This document shows positions 42,182 through 50,222 of a stretch of DNA of 64,000 nucleotides, one piece after another. The notes beneath the pieces were generated by a model. The model did no database searches and was not told where the DNA came from. It saw nothing but the letters and a program-made list of their open reading frames with translations. The stretch comes from Dysgonomonas sp. BGC7 (GTDB taxonomy: Bacteria; Bacteroidota; Bacteroidia; Bacteroidales; Dysgonomonadaceae). The position numbers and the translations under genes are program-made. Position 1 is the stretch's first letter. Every line of letters begins with the position of its first letter. Where the stretch lies: NCBI RefSeq assembly GCF_001261735.1, contig NZ_CVRP01000013.1, positions 62,001 to 126,000 on the forward strand, written 5' to 3'.

Positions 42182-43608
42182 TTTCTCTTTGGTTCTGCTT
42201 TTAAGGGTATTATTACAGTCTTTTGTATATTTTTCTGATTAACCTTGCTTCGGGCTAGTTCCATAGCCTTTTTCATATCAGGAATACCGTAGCCGTAATC
42301 TTCATTAAAAGAGTCGTATCTGTCAGAAGACTGTCTCACAATATTTATTATCTCTCTATTATTCAACTCCGGAAAAGCTTGCCAAAGACATGCTACCATA
42401 CCACACATAATGGGGGAAGAAAAAGACGTTCCACTACTACGACTAACGAGTCCGTTATCATTAACGACAGTAGAACCGACACCTAAAGCCATAACATCGG
42501 GCTTCACTCTCAGATCGGCTGTCATACCTCTCGAACTAAAACGAGCAACAATCGAATCGCGCTGGACTGCTCCTACAGTAAGCACATTAACAGCATCGGA
42601 AGGAGGGGTTATTTTTCTCCACTCCGAATCACCCGAATTGCCTGCACTTATAACAAGAAGCATCCCCTTACTTGCTGCCTTATTTGCTGCCCGTGTAATA
42701 AAGGCAGTTCTACCATCAAGACTTGCATGAGTGTAACTATAGGCAGGGTTATCGAAACTATTATAGCCAAGAGAAGTATTCACAACATATACGCCCACAC
42801 TATCGGCATATTCGACAGCAGCAGCCCAATAGTCTTCTTCGACAGGAAATTCACTCCTCGAATCTTCTGTATTCAGTAGCCAAAAGCTAGCCTCAGGAGC
42901 AGTACCAACAAACTGCATAGGCTTATTAGTTCCGATACACGACAAAACGCTTAAACCATGTTGATTAGCATTAGAAAAAAGATCCTGATGCTGATATATG
43001 AACCCTTTAGTTCCTTTTATATCAAGGTTATTCAACATTTCAATTTGCGGAAAATGATTAAATCCTGCATCAATAACTGCAATGTCCATTCCTTTACCTT
43101 TATATCCGGCATCGTGAAGATATTGTCCGTTATTAAGCTTAATATTATCAAACCCTTTTCCATAATAATTTCCGAAAGAGACTGTCTCCTCAGCAGGATA
43201 GTTAATAACAGAATCTGTTTGCATTTTATCAACAGCAGCAGCCCCTTTCCATACAAAAATGGCTTCAGCAACAAATGGTAGTTCTTTCAATTTATCTACT
43301 AGCAAAGAATCTTCACAGTGAACAGTTATTGATGACAACCATTTACTTTTCGATGCTATCGCTCCACCCAAAGATTCTATAGTTTTGATATATTTATCGG
43401 AAACAGGCAAATCAGTCGAATCTATTGCTATTCCATATTTAGCTCTTCTCTCTATTGCTTTGACAGACAAAAATTCTTCGGGCTTATCCAGCGAGTAATG
43501 TGTTTGTCCTTTATCTTTCAGTAATAAACGAAATTTATAATGATATTCCTGTGAAAAAAGAGATACAGAAGTTGCAAGAACACATATTAGCAATAGATTT
43601 TTCCTCAT
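42178..43608 (-). CDS. Secreted subtilisin-family (S8) serine protease
   Basis: The 476-residue protein has a signal peptide (to about 20) and an inhibitor-like propeptide (about 21-125; PEEFLSVKAIERRAKYGI). The catalytic triad is D180 (AVIDAGF), H217 (NQHGLSVLS) and S395 (GTSFSSP), with N323 (SAGNSG) for the oxyanion hole. There is no T9SS sorting domain, so it is probably periplasmic or lipid-attached by other means. It is the first gene of the operon with xseA, the WG protein, xseB and ispD, an odd combination probably reflecting simple transcription read-through. Confidence 0.92.
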   Translation of the reverse strand: MRKNLLLICVLATSVSLFSQEYHYKFRLLLKDKGQTHYSLDKPEEFLSVKAIERRAKYGIAIDSTDLPVSDKYIKTIESLGGAIASKSKWLSSITVHCEDSLLVDKLKELPFVAEAIFVWKGAAAVDKMQTDSVINYPAEETVSFGNYYGKGFDNIKLNNGQYLHDAGYKGKGMDIAVIDAGFNHFPQIEMLNNLDIKGTKGFIYQHQDLFSNANQHGLSVLSCIGTNKPMQFVGTAPEASFWLLNTEDSRSEFPVEEDYWAAAVEYADSVGVYVVNTSLGYNSFDNPAYSYTHASLDGRTAFITRAANKAASKGMLLVISAGNSGDSEWRKITPPSDAVNVLTVGAVQRDSIVARFSSRGMTADLRVKPDVMALGVGSTVVNDNGLVSRSSGTSFSSPIMCGMVACLWQAFPELNNREIINIVRQSSDRYDSFNEDYGYGIPDMKKAMELARSKVNQKNIQKTVIIPLKAEPKRK

Positions 43609-43703
43609 AACAATATTTTGTTTTGTACAAAAATACAGATAATAGTTCTTAGTTCATTATTTGTATCTATATTATTACACTTATTAAGTTCTTGCGCAAA
43701 ACA

Positions 43704-43744
43704 AAAATGGAATGTGCCAAAGTTATTTAGCACACCCCATTTCT
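43704..43744. terminator. Terminator hairpin between the subtilase and the Asn-rich protein gene
   Basis: AATGG (43706-43710) and TGTGC (43713-43717) pair with GCACA (43730-43734) and CCATT (43737-43741) with a small AA/CC internal loop, flanked by A-rich and T-rich ends. It fits the end of the 43773 gene on the minus strand. Confidence 0.5.
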
Positions 43745-43772
43745 TACCCATTAAAAACCAATTAATGCTTAT

Positions 43773-44327
43773 TTACCTACGTGTATTATTGCCTTTCGAT
43801 TGTTTTGCTCTATTATTATCAGTACTTACTTTATTCTTTGAGCTGCTATTCTCTTTAGCATTATTTTTCTTGTTGTTTTTATTTCCGAAATTGTCGTTAT
43901 CCACCCAACTGTTACTATTGTTCTTACTGGTATTGTATTTACTATTGTTACTATAACGGATCGCTTCCTGTGTTTTGTTTCCCTTATACATAGAATATGA
44001 TTTCTTATGGGTCTTATTCTGTTGCCATGGCTGATTGTTATTTACCACCACCTTGTAAAGACTGTAGAGATCATACTTACTATATTTATCCGGTAAATAT
44101 CTGTTTGAAATCCAGTTACTACCCGACTGATAATAGAAAAGAGAATTATTTATATCAAAATAAACATTGATATCCGGGAAATAATAATATTCTGCATAGT
44201 CGTATCCCACAGGTCCCCAAGCAGGCTGTTTGTCCAGATTTACATTTATATTAATATTCTGAGCAGAGACGGGATTGACAAGTCCTATTGCAAAAATTAA
44301 ACTGAGGGCTAATATTAACTTTTTCAT
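43773..44327 (-). CDS. Secreted Asn-rich hypothetical protein
   Basis: The 184-residue protein has a signal peptide ending PVSAQ and a short tyrosine-rich region with GYDYAEYYYFPDINVYFDI and YYQSGSNWISNRYLP at about 45-80. A long Asn/Lys/Ser-rich low-complexity tail (about 100-184, for example NKNNKKNNAKENSSSKNK) follows. The first part resembles the common Bacteroidetes stretch in which a folded YFP-D-x-x-V-Y-x-D core binds something at the surface; the tail is probably disordered. Its role is unknown. Confidence 0.7.
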   Translation of the reverse strand: MKKLILALSLIFAIGLVNPVSAQNININVNLDKQPAWGPVGYDYAEYYYFPDINVYFDINNSLFYYQSGSNWISNRYLPDKYSKYDLYSLYKVVVNNNQPWQQNKTHKKSYSMYKGNKTQEAIRYSNNSKYNTSKNNSNSWVDNDNFGNKNNKKNNAKENSSSKNKVSTDNNRAKQSKGNNTRR

Positions 44328-44449
44328 AATGAATAACTTTTAAAAATCTATATTCAAAAATACAGATGCTTATTTGTTGGCACAACAGTAATCGACAAAC
44401 AAGCTATTTTGATCTATAGAAAAAGAATATCCCCCCCTTAAACAACGAA

Positions 44450-44479
44450 GAGGGTGTCACCTATTTCCGGCACACCCTC
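44450..44479. terminator. Terminator hairpin after the second TonB receptor
   Basis: GAGGGTGT (44450-44457) pairs with ACACCCTC (44472-44479). It lies 22 bp after the receptor stop codon on the minus strand. Confidence 0.55.
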
Positions 44480-44500
44480 AAACCATATATCTAAATCTGA

Positions 44501-46900
44501 TTATAGCAGATTACCTATCTTAAAGCCAAGAAACACTGTACGAGGTAAGCTTGGCCCATAGATATAAGATGGATCTCTATCGATACCCTTGTCAAAGTCA
44601 GACTGGAAAGAATTGAATACATTCTTCATTCCGACAAACCATTCTACTGTTACTCCACCTGTGATCTTCATATCGTAATGAAACTTAACACCTGCATCAA
44701 AAAAGGTTTTAGACTTTTTCAGTTCTGCCCTTTCCTCATCTTCATCCGCAGCCCTATCAGGATTTATAACAGGGGCATTGAGACCAAAGTACGGCACGAG
44801 CATTTTCCCAGTATAGTTCCCGGTAAGAGATACTCCAAAATTGCGAGCAAATTCCCAATCCATTGTAAGAAAACCATAGTTATCCGGTGTACGAAAAAAC
44901 TTCTTTTCTCCGAATTTATCATCTGCTATTTTGTATCTACTGGATTGGACTGTAAAACCTGCAGCAAAATTAAGCTTTTCGGAAGGCATTATTTTCACTT
45001 CCAGATTCAATCCCTGTACAACGGCTCCTCCTTTAGAATTTTCCCGAGTATAGATAACAACACCTTCAGCGTCTTTTTCCCCTATATCGTTACGAAAAGG
45101 ATTATGTATTTTAGTATAAAAACTTTCGACCAAAATATTAGTATTAACCGTACCGATAGGTTTATTGAAATCGAACGATAATGTAACACTTGTACTATTT
45201 TCCTGCTTAAGATCCGGAGCATTCTTATTTATCACTTTGCGTGAGCCGGATGTTTCTATATGTAAATCTTCGTCAAAGACCTGAGGTGCTCTATATCCGC
45301 GCGACACACCCAAACGAGTTTGGAAATCGGAAGTAATATCATACATCAAACTGGCACGAGGCACAAACACTGTTCCGGATTTGTCACTGTCTCCGGCTTT
45401 ATCATTTACCGAATAATGTTCAACCCTTGCTCCGGCAAGAAACTTAAATTTACTAACCTTTATTTCATATTGAGCAAAAGCTCCTGCTGTAGACAAAGAC
45501 TGATCGGAAACAATGCTGTTAGGAATATGTTCTCCGGTAAGTTTTCCATCGCTGTCAACTTCAGGATAGCCTAGTTTCTTATCTTTCAGATGCGAACTTG
45601 TATATTCCACGCCACCCACTATTGTGGACAGGTCTGTAACCGATGCCTTATACTGAGTACCCAAATTATATGTCTTATCTTTAGTATTACCATAACCATC
45701 GAGTGCATGGTTCGCACCATAATATGAATCCCGGTCAATATACTGTCCTGAAGCAAAAACGGTAAGTAAATCACTTTCTCTCAAATATTGTTCAAAAGTA
45801 AGAGCCCCTGTTTTCATATCATGTTTGACCGATTCGGAAATATCTCTTTCATGGTGTGGATAGTCTTGTTTGTTTCCTCCATTGCGTTCCTCTCGTATAT
45901 TGAAAAAGTCTAGGCTAAGCTTGCTCCGATAACCCGGACGATGAAATATGCGTGTACCTATTACAGTATTTTTCATAGGAGCAATCTCTGAAAAGTCATC
46001 TCCATTGGCATCGAACATTTTTCGGTCGCGCATATTTCCAAACACAGCAATCCCGGTCTTATGATCATCAGTAACCAGAGAAGCATTGAAAGTAGCATTA
46101 TAATCGGCAGTAGGCCCATTAGAGCCGCTTACACCTGTTCCAATCAGAGATGTATTAAAACCTGCTTCGAATGAATTCCTTTTGGGATCTTTTAGTATAA
46201 GATTTATTGTTCCTGCAATTGCATTAGATCCATAAAGAACAGATCCTCCACCCCTCACTACTTCGATACGTTCGAGCATATTGGCTGGTATCAGCTCCAG
46301 TCCGTACACTCCTGCCAAACCACTGAATATAGGACGACTATTAATCAATATCTGAGAATATGGGCCTTCAAGTCCATTCATTCGCACCTGAGAGAATCCA
46401 CAATTTTGGCAATCATTCTCATAGCGAAGTCCTGTACAATAATTCAGACCTTCACCTAATACGACAGATTGGGTGGTTTCGAGCATTTTTGTACTCAATG
46501 TATTTACAATTACCGGAGCTTCCGATCTCTTCTGTGAGGTACGGCCTGCGGTGACAACAACTTCACTGAGTTTAAGTGCATCTTCTTCTATTTCGAAGTT
46601 TACCTCTATCGACTTTCCTCTTTTTAATTCTATTTCTTTTTCTTGAGGCTTAAATCCAATCCCTTCAGCAATTACTATAAATTTTCCTTCGGGCAGATTC
46701 TTCAAGGCATAATGACCGGTAGCGTCTGTAGCAATACCAATAGTTGTATTTTTTATCACAACATTAATATATGCTATGTGCTCTCCTGTTTTACGATTGG
46801 TTACATGTCCAAAAATATTTGCATCGGTAGGTGCCAGACTAGCATTCGAAGAGATATAAAACACTGTAAAAATGAATAATAGGGCAATTTTACTTTTCAT
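44501..46900 (-). CDS. TonB-dependent outer-membrane receptor (BtuB/FepA style)
   Basis: The 799-residue protein has a signal peptide and a CarboxypepD_reg-type domain at about 28-112 (NIFGHVTNRKTGEHIAYINV). The plug starts near LSEVVVTAGRTSQKRSEAPV and contains CTGLRYENDCQNCGFSQVRMNGLEGPYSQILINSRPIFS. The two close cysteines in DCQNCGF are typical of a subfamily taking up metal complexes. A barrel follows to the end (RTVFLGFKIGNLL). It stands alone, with a very good promoter (46923-46953) and the AATACC/GGTATT-type sites (46966-47003) that also precede the receptor at 19170. Confidence 0.92.
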   Translation of the reverse strand: MKSKIALLFIFTVFYISSNASLAPTDANIFGHVTNRKTGEHIAYINVVIKNTTIGIATDATGHYALKNLPEGKFIVIAEGIGFKPQEKEIELKRGKSIEVNFEIEEDALKLSEVVVTAGRTSQKRSEAPVIVNTLSTKMLETTQSVVLGEGLNYCTGLRYENDCQNCGFSQVRMNGLEGPYSQILINSRPIFSGLAGVYGLELIPANMLERIEVVRGGGSVLYGSNAIAGTINLILKDPKRNSFEAGFNTSLIGTGVSGSNGPTADYNATFNASLVTDDHKTGIAVFGNMRDRKMFDANGDDFSEIAPMKNTVIGTRIFHRPGYRSKLSLDFFNIREERNGGNKQDYPHHERDISESVKHDMKTGALTFEQYLRESDLLTVFASGQYIDRDSYYGANHALDGYGNTKDKTYNLGTQYKASVTDLSTIVGGVEYTSSHLKDKKLGYPEVDSDGKLTGEHIPNSIVSDQSLSTAGAFAQYEIKVSKFKFLAGARVEHYSVNDKAGDSDKSGTVFVPRASLMYDITSDFQTRLGVSRGYRAPQVFDEDLHIETSGSRKVINKNAPDLKQENSTSVTLSFDFNKPIGTVNTNILVESFYTKIHNPFRNDIGEKDAEGVVIYTRENSKGGAVVQGLNLEVKIMPSEKLNFAAGFTVQSSRYKIADDKFGEKKFFRTPDNYGFLTMDWEFARNFGVSLTGNYTGKMLVPYFGLNAPVINPDRAADEDEERAELKKSKTFFDAGVKFHYDMKITGGVTVEWFVGMKNVFNSFQSDFDKGIDRDPSYIYGPSLPRTVFLGFKIGNLL

Positions 46901-46922
46901 ATAGATAGTTGTTTAGCGGCTG

Positions 46923-46953
46923 CAAATGTATAAAAAAAAGCTCTTTCTCCAAA
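46923..46953 (-). promoter_or_regulatory. Consensus promoter of the second TonB receptor
   Basis: On the minus strand TTTG (46950-46953) and TACATTTG (46923-46930) are separated by 19 bp, a perfect match to the Bacteroidetes -33/-7 consensus. The start codon follows 22 bp after the -7 box. Confidence 0.7.
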
Positions 46954-46965
46954 TCACTACAATTA

Positions 46966-47003
46966 GGTATTGGAAAGAATCTCAATACCGATATATAGGT
47001 ATA
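46966..47003. promoter_or_regulatory. AATACC/GGTATT operator cluster
   Basis: GGTATT (46966-46971), AATACC (46984-46989) and GGTATA (46998-47003) form two overlapping dyads. The second, AATACC-N8-GGTATA, has the arm and spacer length of the dyads at 19065 and 19097. They lie 13 bp upstream of the -33 box. Confidence 0.6.
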
Positions 47004-47032
47004 TAGCATAAACCATAACAAAGCTATATCTC

Positions 47033-47068
47033 AAAAAAAATCGCAACTAAATAATTGCGATTTTTTTT
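47033..47068 (-). terminator. Intrinsic terminator after the 47076 gene
   Basis: AAAAAAAATCGCAA (ending 47046) and TTGCGATTTTTTTT (47055-47068) pair around an 8-nt spacer. It lies 8 bp beyond the stop codon of the 47076-49928 gene and works in either direction. Confidence 0.75.
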
Positions 47069-47075
47069 CTTATAT

Positions 47076-49928
47076 CTAAAACATTCCCCCTGGTCCACCA
47101 GATCTTCGACCTCCTCCACCAGGGCCTCTGCCTCTAAATCTTTCACCTCCTCCTTCATCGAAATCAGATTGCTTAGCACCTCCTTTGAAGGATTGGAAAC
47201 GAATCGTCAGTCCGACCATAAAATAACTACTTATCGTATTGTAAGTACTATATGATATTCTCTCTGCATTGGAGCTACGAGATATATTACTCCTTTGCTG
47301 TAATATATCATATATTTTAAAATTAAGAGTAGCAGGCAGAGTAGTTACATTTTCTTTCGACTTTATTTTGATATTGAATTCCTTGGCCAAAGAAGCGTTC
47401 CACACCCAAGAATTCTCTTTATATCCTCCCTCATAGCCTGAGTTTGATGAATAGTTCACATCCGACTCCAACACAAAGCGAAGAGGCAAGAACCACTGAA
47501 GGTCTGCGCCTCCTCCATAATTGTATATCTCTTGATTCTTAATATTATTATTTTGAGCTGACAATGCAGAATTTCTTGTATTCTCGTAGGTAAAGTTAGT
47601 TCCAATATTGAATGTGAAAGCGTCTTCAATACCCCACATCTTATTTATCAGAAATTTATCGGTATTGAACTTCAGCCTCAATCCCTCACCAATGCTATAG
47701 GTATTTGCTGTATTCTTGGTTGGATCACCTCCATTTTGAGCGGTAATAAAAGTGTTATCTCTATTGTAATTTCCTGATGTACGGGCATTGATCGAAAAAC
47801 TCTTATTTCTGAGGGGTGTATTATACATCATCATTAACCTACCTGTCATATTCCCATCAATATTTTCATAGGTAGTTATTCGCTTATTACCTTCAAAAGA
47901 ACTAATGCTAGTTATATCATTTGTTGCATAAGTGAAATTTGCAAATCCCATAATAGAGGAAGCTTTCTCTGCTGTATATTTCTGATAACGGATATTTAAT
48001 CGGTGTTGAAAACCGGGCTCCAAATTAGGATTACCGACAACCTCGTTATTTCCTTCATTACTGAAAGAACCATCAAATAACTGATCAGTAGTCGGCTGGA
48101 TAGTTTCCCCATTATATCTCAACCTTAAATTATGACGCTTATCCCAAAGGTAATTAAACTCTAATCTAGGTGCGAAATTCAAAAAATTGCGAGCTGCATA
48201 ACGATTTTGTTCCTCATTTGGCTTTTCCACTGAGGTTTGAGAACGGGAAGGCTCTAAGCCGACACCAATAGTATAGTTATATTTCTGTCTACGACTCTGG
48301 AAACTCAAAGATACATTCTGATTTAAAAAGTCGTTTTTAGTTGTCCTTGTATAATTTTCGGATAAAGTCTGATTTTTAGAAGCATCAATGTCATACGTTT
48401 TTTTATCCGTTTCCGAATGTGTATTCTTTATATTGTAAGCCAATTCTAAAAAGTTACCAGTTCCTACTGGTTCCAAATAAGAGACACGAGCCCGCCAATT
48501 GTTATTATCATTTTTTTGATTATAAACTTGGTTTAGTAATTCCGACAAACCCGAATTATAATAATCTGTAGCAGTATAGGTAGAACCATCTGTAGAACCA
48601 TCTGTAATACCTCCCGATAATTCCAAGGTAACAGAACGGCCTTTTTCACTAAGCTTCCTATTAATTAACAAATTTCCATTCAAGTTAAGAGAGTGTCCAT
48701 TCGAGGCCGACTCACTTTCAGCCGAAAAATCTTCTTGAGAATCGGACTGATTTACTCGATCGGTCTCTTTAAGCGAAAATTTCGAACTTTTAGAATAGGA
48801 CACATTTGGTCGGAAGATAATACTCGTTTTCTCATTAGGATTCCACTCAAACTTAAATCTTCCACTCAGATTTTTATTATTATTATTCTGAGTTGATGTT
48901 TCTTCTTCGCCTATACCTTTACTGGTATATTCCGTAGATGTTGTTGACTCTACATTATTATCAGTACCTCTATACTGAATATCTCCATCATATTTAAACT
49001 TCTTGGATGGCTCCATTGCTATATTCACACCACCCATAGTTGTTTCGGTCAGCCCTCTATCGCCGCCCCATCGGCGACCACCGCCCATGCCGGAGTTTAC
49101 ATTGTTCGTATTATTAAAATTACCTAAAGCAGATAGTCTGTTATCATTCTTTGCTATGTTTACAAAACCGTTAGACTCATATCTATCTTTATTTCCATAT
49201 CCACCCGAAAGATTTGCCATAACACCTTCTTTCATTCCGGGTTTCACAATAAGGTTTATCACCGTTTGTTCTTCTCCATCGTCAAAGCCTGTTAGCAATG
49301 CCATATCAGACTTCTGATCCAAAACCTGTAGTTTTTCTATCATTCTGGCAGGAAGATTTTCTGAAGCCGTTTTAGGATCGGTACTAAAGAAATCCTTACC
49401 ATCGACAAGTATTTTCGATATATCTTTTCCGTTTACTGTAATCTTACCATCGGCATCAATCTCTGCTCCAGGAATTTTCTTAATCAAGTCGCCTAAAACT
49501 GCACTTTCCTGCACTTTATATGAATCGGCATTATACTCTACAGTATCCCCTTTTACAATAATTTCAGGAGCTTTAGCCTCCACGATAGCTTCTTTTAGAA
49601 GAATACCGTCTTCTTTCAGAAAAACATCTCCCACCGAAGTCTTCTGGCTTGTATTTACTTTATAGTACTGTTCCAAATATCCTATAAAAGATATATGCGT
49701 TATATACTGCCCTGATTTTACAGCCACACTAAATCGCCCTTTTTCATTTGTTACCCCTCCGGCAACATAACTACTGTCTTTTACATTCAATACCCTAACA
49801 CTAGCCATCTCTATGGCTTCTTTTGTTCCTTCATCAAATATTGTCCCTGTAATATTTACGGTTTGGGAAAAAATACCTAAAGAAGAAAAGATACAAAAAA
49901 ACAAAATGAGGGGAATACTCTTTTTCAT
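47076..49928 (-). CDS. Outer-membrane beta-barrel protein, TonB-receptor-like, with Gly-rich tail
   Basis: The 950-residue protein has a signal peptide and a CarboxypepD_reg-type domain (about 22-105). A plug-like region follows (VVEAKAPEIIVKGDTVEYNADSYKV spans its start), with LPARMIEKLQVLDQKSDMALLTG, as in the outer_membrane beta-barrel family often annotated next to TonB receptors. The barrel covers about 230-910. The last 35 residues are very rich in glycine and arginine (GGGERFRGRGPGGGGRR) and follow the final strand IRFQSF, so the tail would face the periplasm. There is no partner gene. Function is unknown. Confidence 0.85.
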   Translation of the reverse strand: MKKSIPLILFFCIFSSLGIFSQTVNITGTIFDEGTKEAIEMASVRVLNVKDSSYVAGGVTNEKGRFSVAVKSGQYITHISFIGYLEQYYKVNTSQKTSVGDVFLKEDGILLKEAIVEAKAPEIIVKGDTVEYNADSYKVQESAVLGDLIKKIPGAEIDADGKITVNGKDISKILVDGKDFFSTDPKTASENLPARMIEKLQVLDQKSDMALLTGFDDGEEQTVINLIVKPGMKEGVMANLSGGYGNKDRYESNGFVNIAKNDNRLSALGNFNNTNNVNSGMGGGRRWGGDRGLTETTMGGVNIAMEPSKKFKYDGDIQYRGTDNNVESTTSTEYTSKGIGEEETSTQNNNNKNLSGRFKFEWNPNEKTSIIFRPNVSYSKSSKFSLKETDRVNQSDSQEDFSAESESASNGHSLNLNGNLLINRKLSEKGRSVTLELSGGITDGSTDGSTYTATDYYNSGLSELLNQVYNQKNDNNNWRARVSYLEPVGTGNFLELAYNIKNTHSETDKKTYDIDASKNQTLSENYTRTTKNDFLNQNVSLSFQSRRQKYNYTIGVGLEPSRSQTSVEKPNEEQNRYAARNFLNFAPRLEFNYLWDKRHNLRLRYNGETIQPTTDQLFDGSFSNEGNNEVVGNPNLEPGFQHRLNIRYQKYTAEKASSIMGFANFTYATNDITSISSFEGNKRITTYENIDGNMTGRLMMMYNTPLRNKSFSINARTSGNYNRDNTFITAQNGGDPTKNTANTYSIGEGLRLKFNTDKFLINKMWGIEDAFTFNIGTNFTYENTRNSALSAQNNNIKNQEIYNYGGGADLQWFLPLRFVLESDVNYSSNSGYEGGYKENSWVWNASLAKEFNIKIKSKENVTTLPATLNFKIYDILQQRSNISRSSNAERISYSTYNTISSYFMVGLTIRFQSFKGGAKQSDFDEGGGERFRGRGPGGGGRRSGGPGGMF

Positions 49929-50075
49929 TATCTCCTTTTATATGAACTACATCATTTAAACTGTTAAATGAGACTATCAAAGACCAAAAAGGTTTAATGA
50001 ATATTTCATATTTTTTTATTTATTATTGGATAGAAAAGAAGAAAGTAACAAATCATACCTTCACGAAAAAAGCAT

Positions 50076-50083
50076 TATCTTTG
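50076..50083 (+). promoter_or_regulatory. -7 box upstream of ftsK
   Basis: TATCTTTG matches TAnnTTTG exactly, 139 bp before the chosen ftsK start. No -33 TTTG is seen at the right distance. The long leader (to 50222) shows no further gene. Confidence 0.35.
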
Positions 50084-50222
50084 CTTGTTATATGAGTAAC
50101 AGAAAATATTTAGTACAATTGTATTTAACTATAACTTAATCATAGCTGTTACATAAAAGACAATAGTAAAATAGGTCAATGACCTTAATTTGATTTTCAA
50201 AAAAAATCTGCACATAATCCTT

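Noticed and set aside
43618-43956. Very hydrophobic 112-codon plus-strand frame
   Set aside because: It is the reverse of the Asn/Lys-rich tail of the 43773-44327 gene, which reads as Leu and Phe on the other strand.
44431-44437. C7 run as a second contingency tract
   Set aside because: It lies between genes, is short, and is not in a promoter position.
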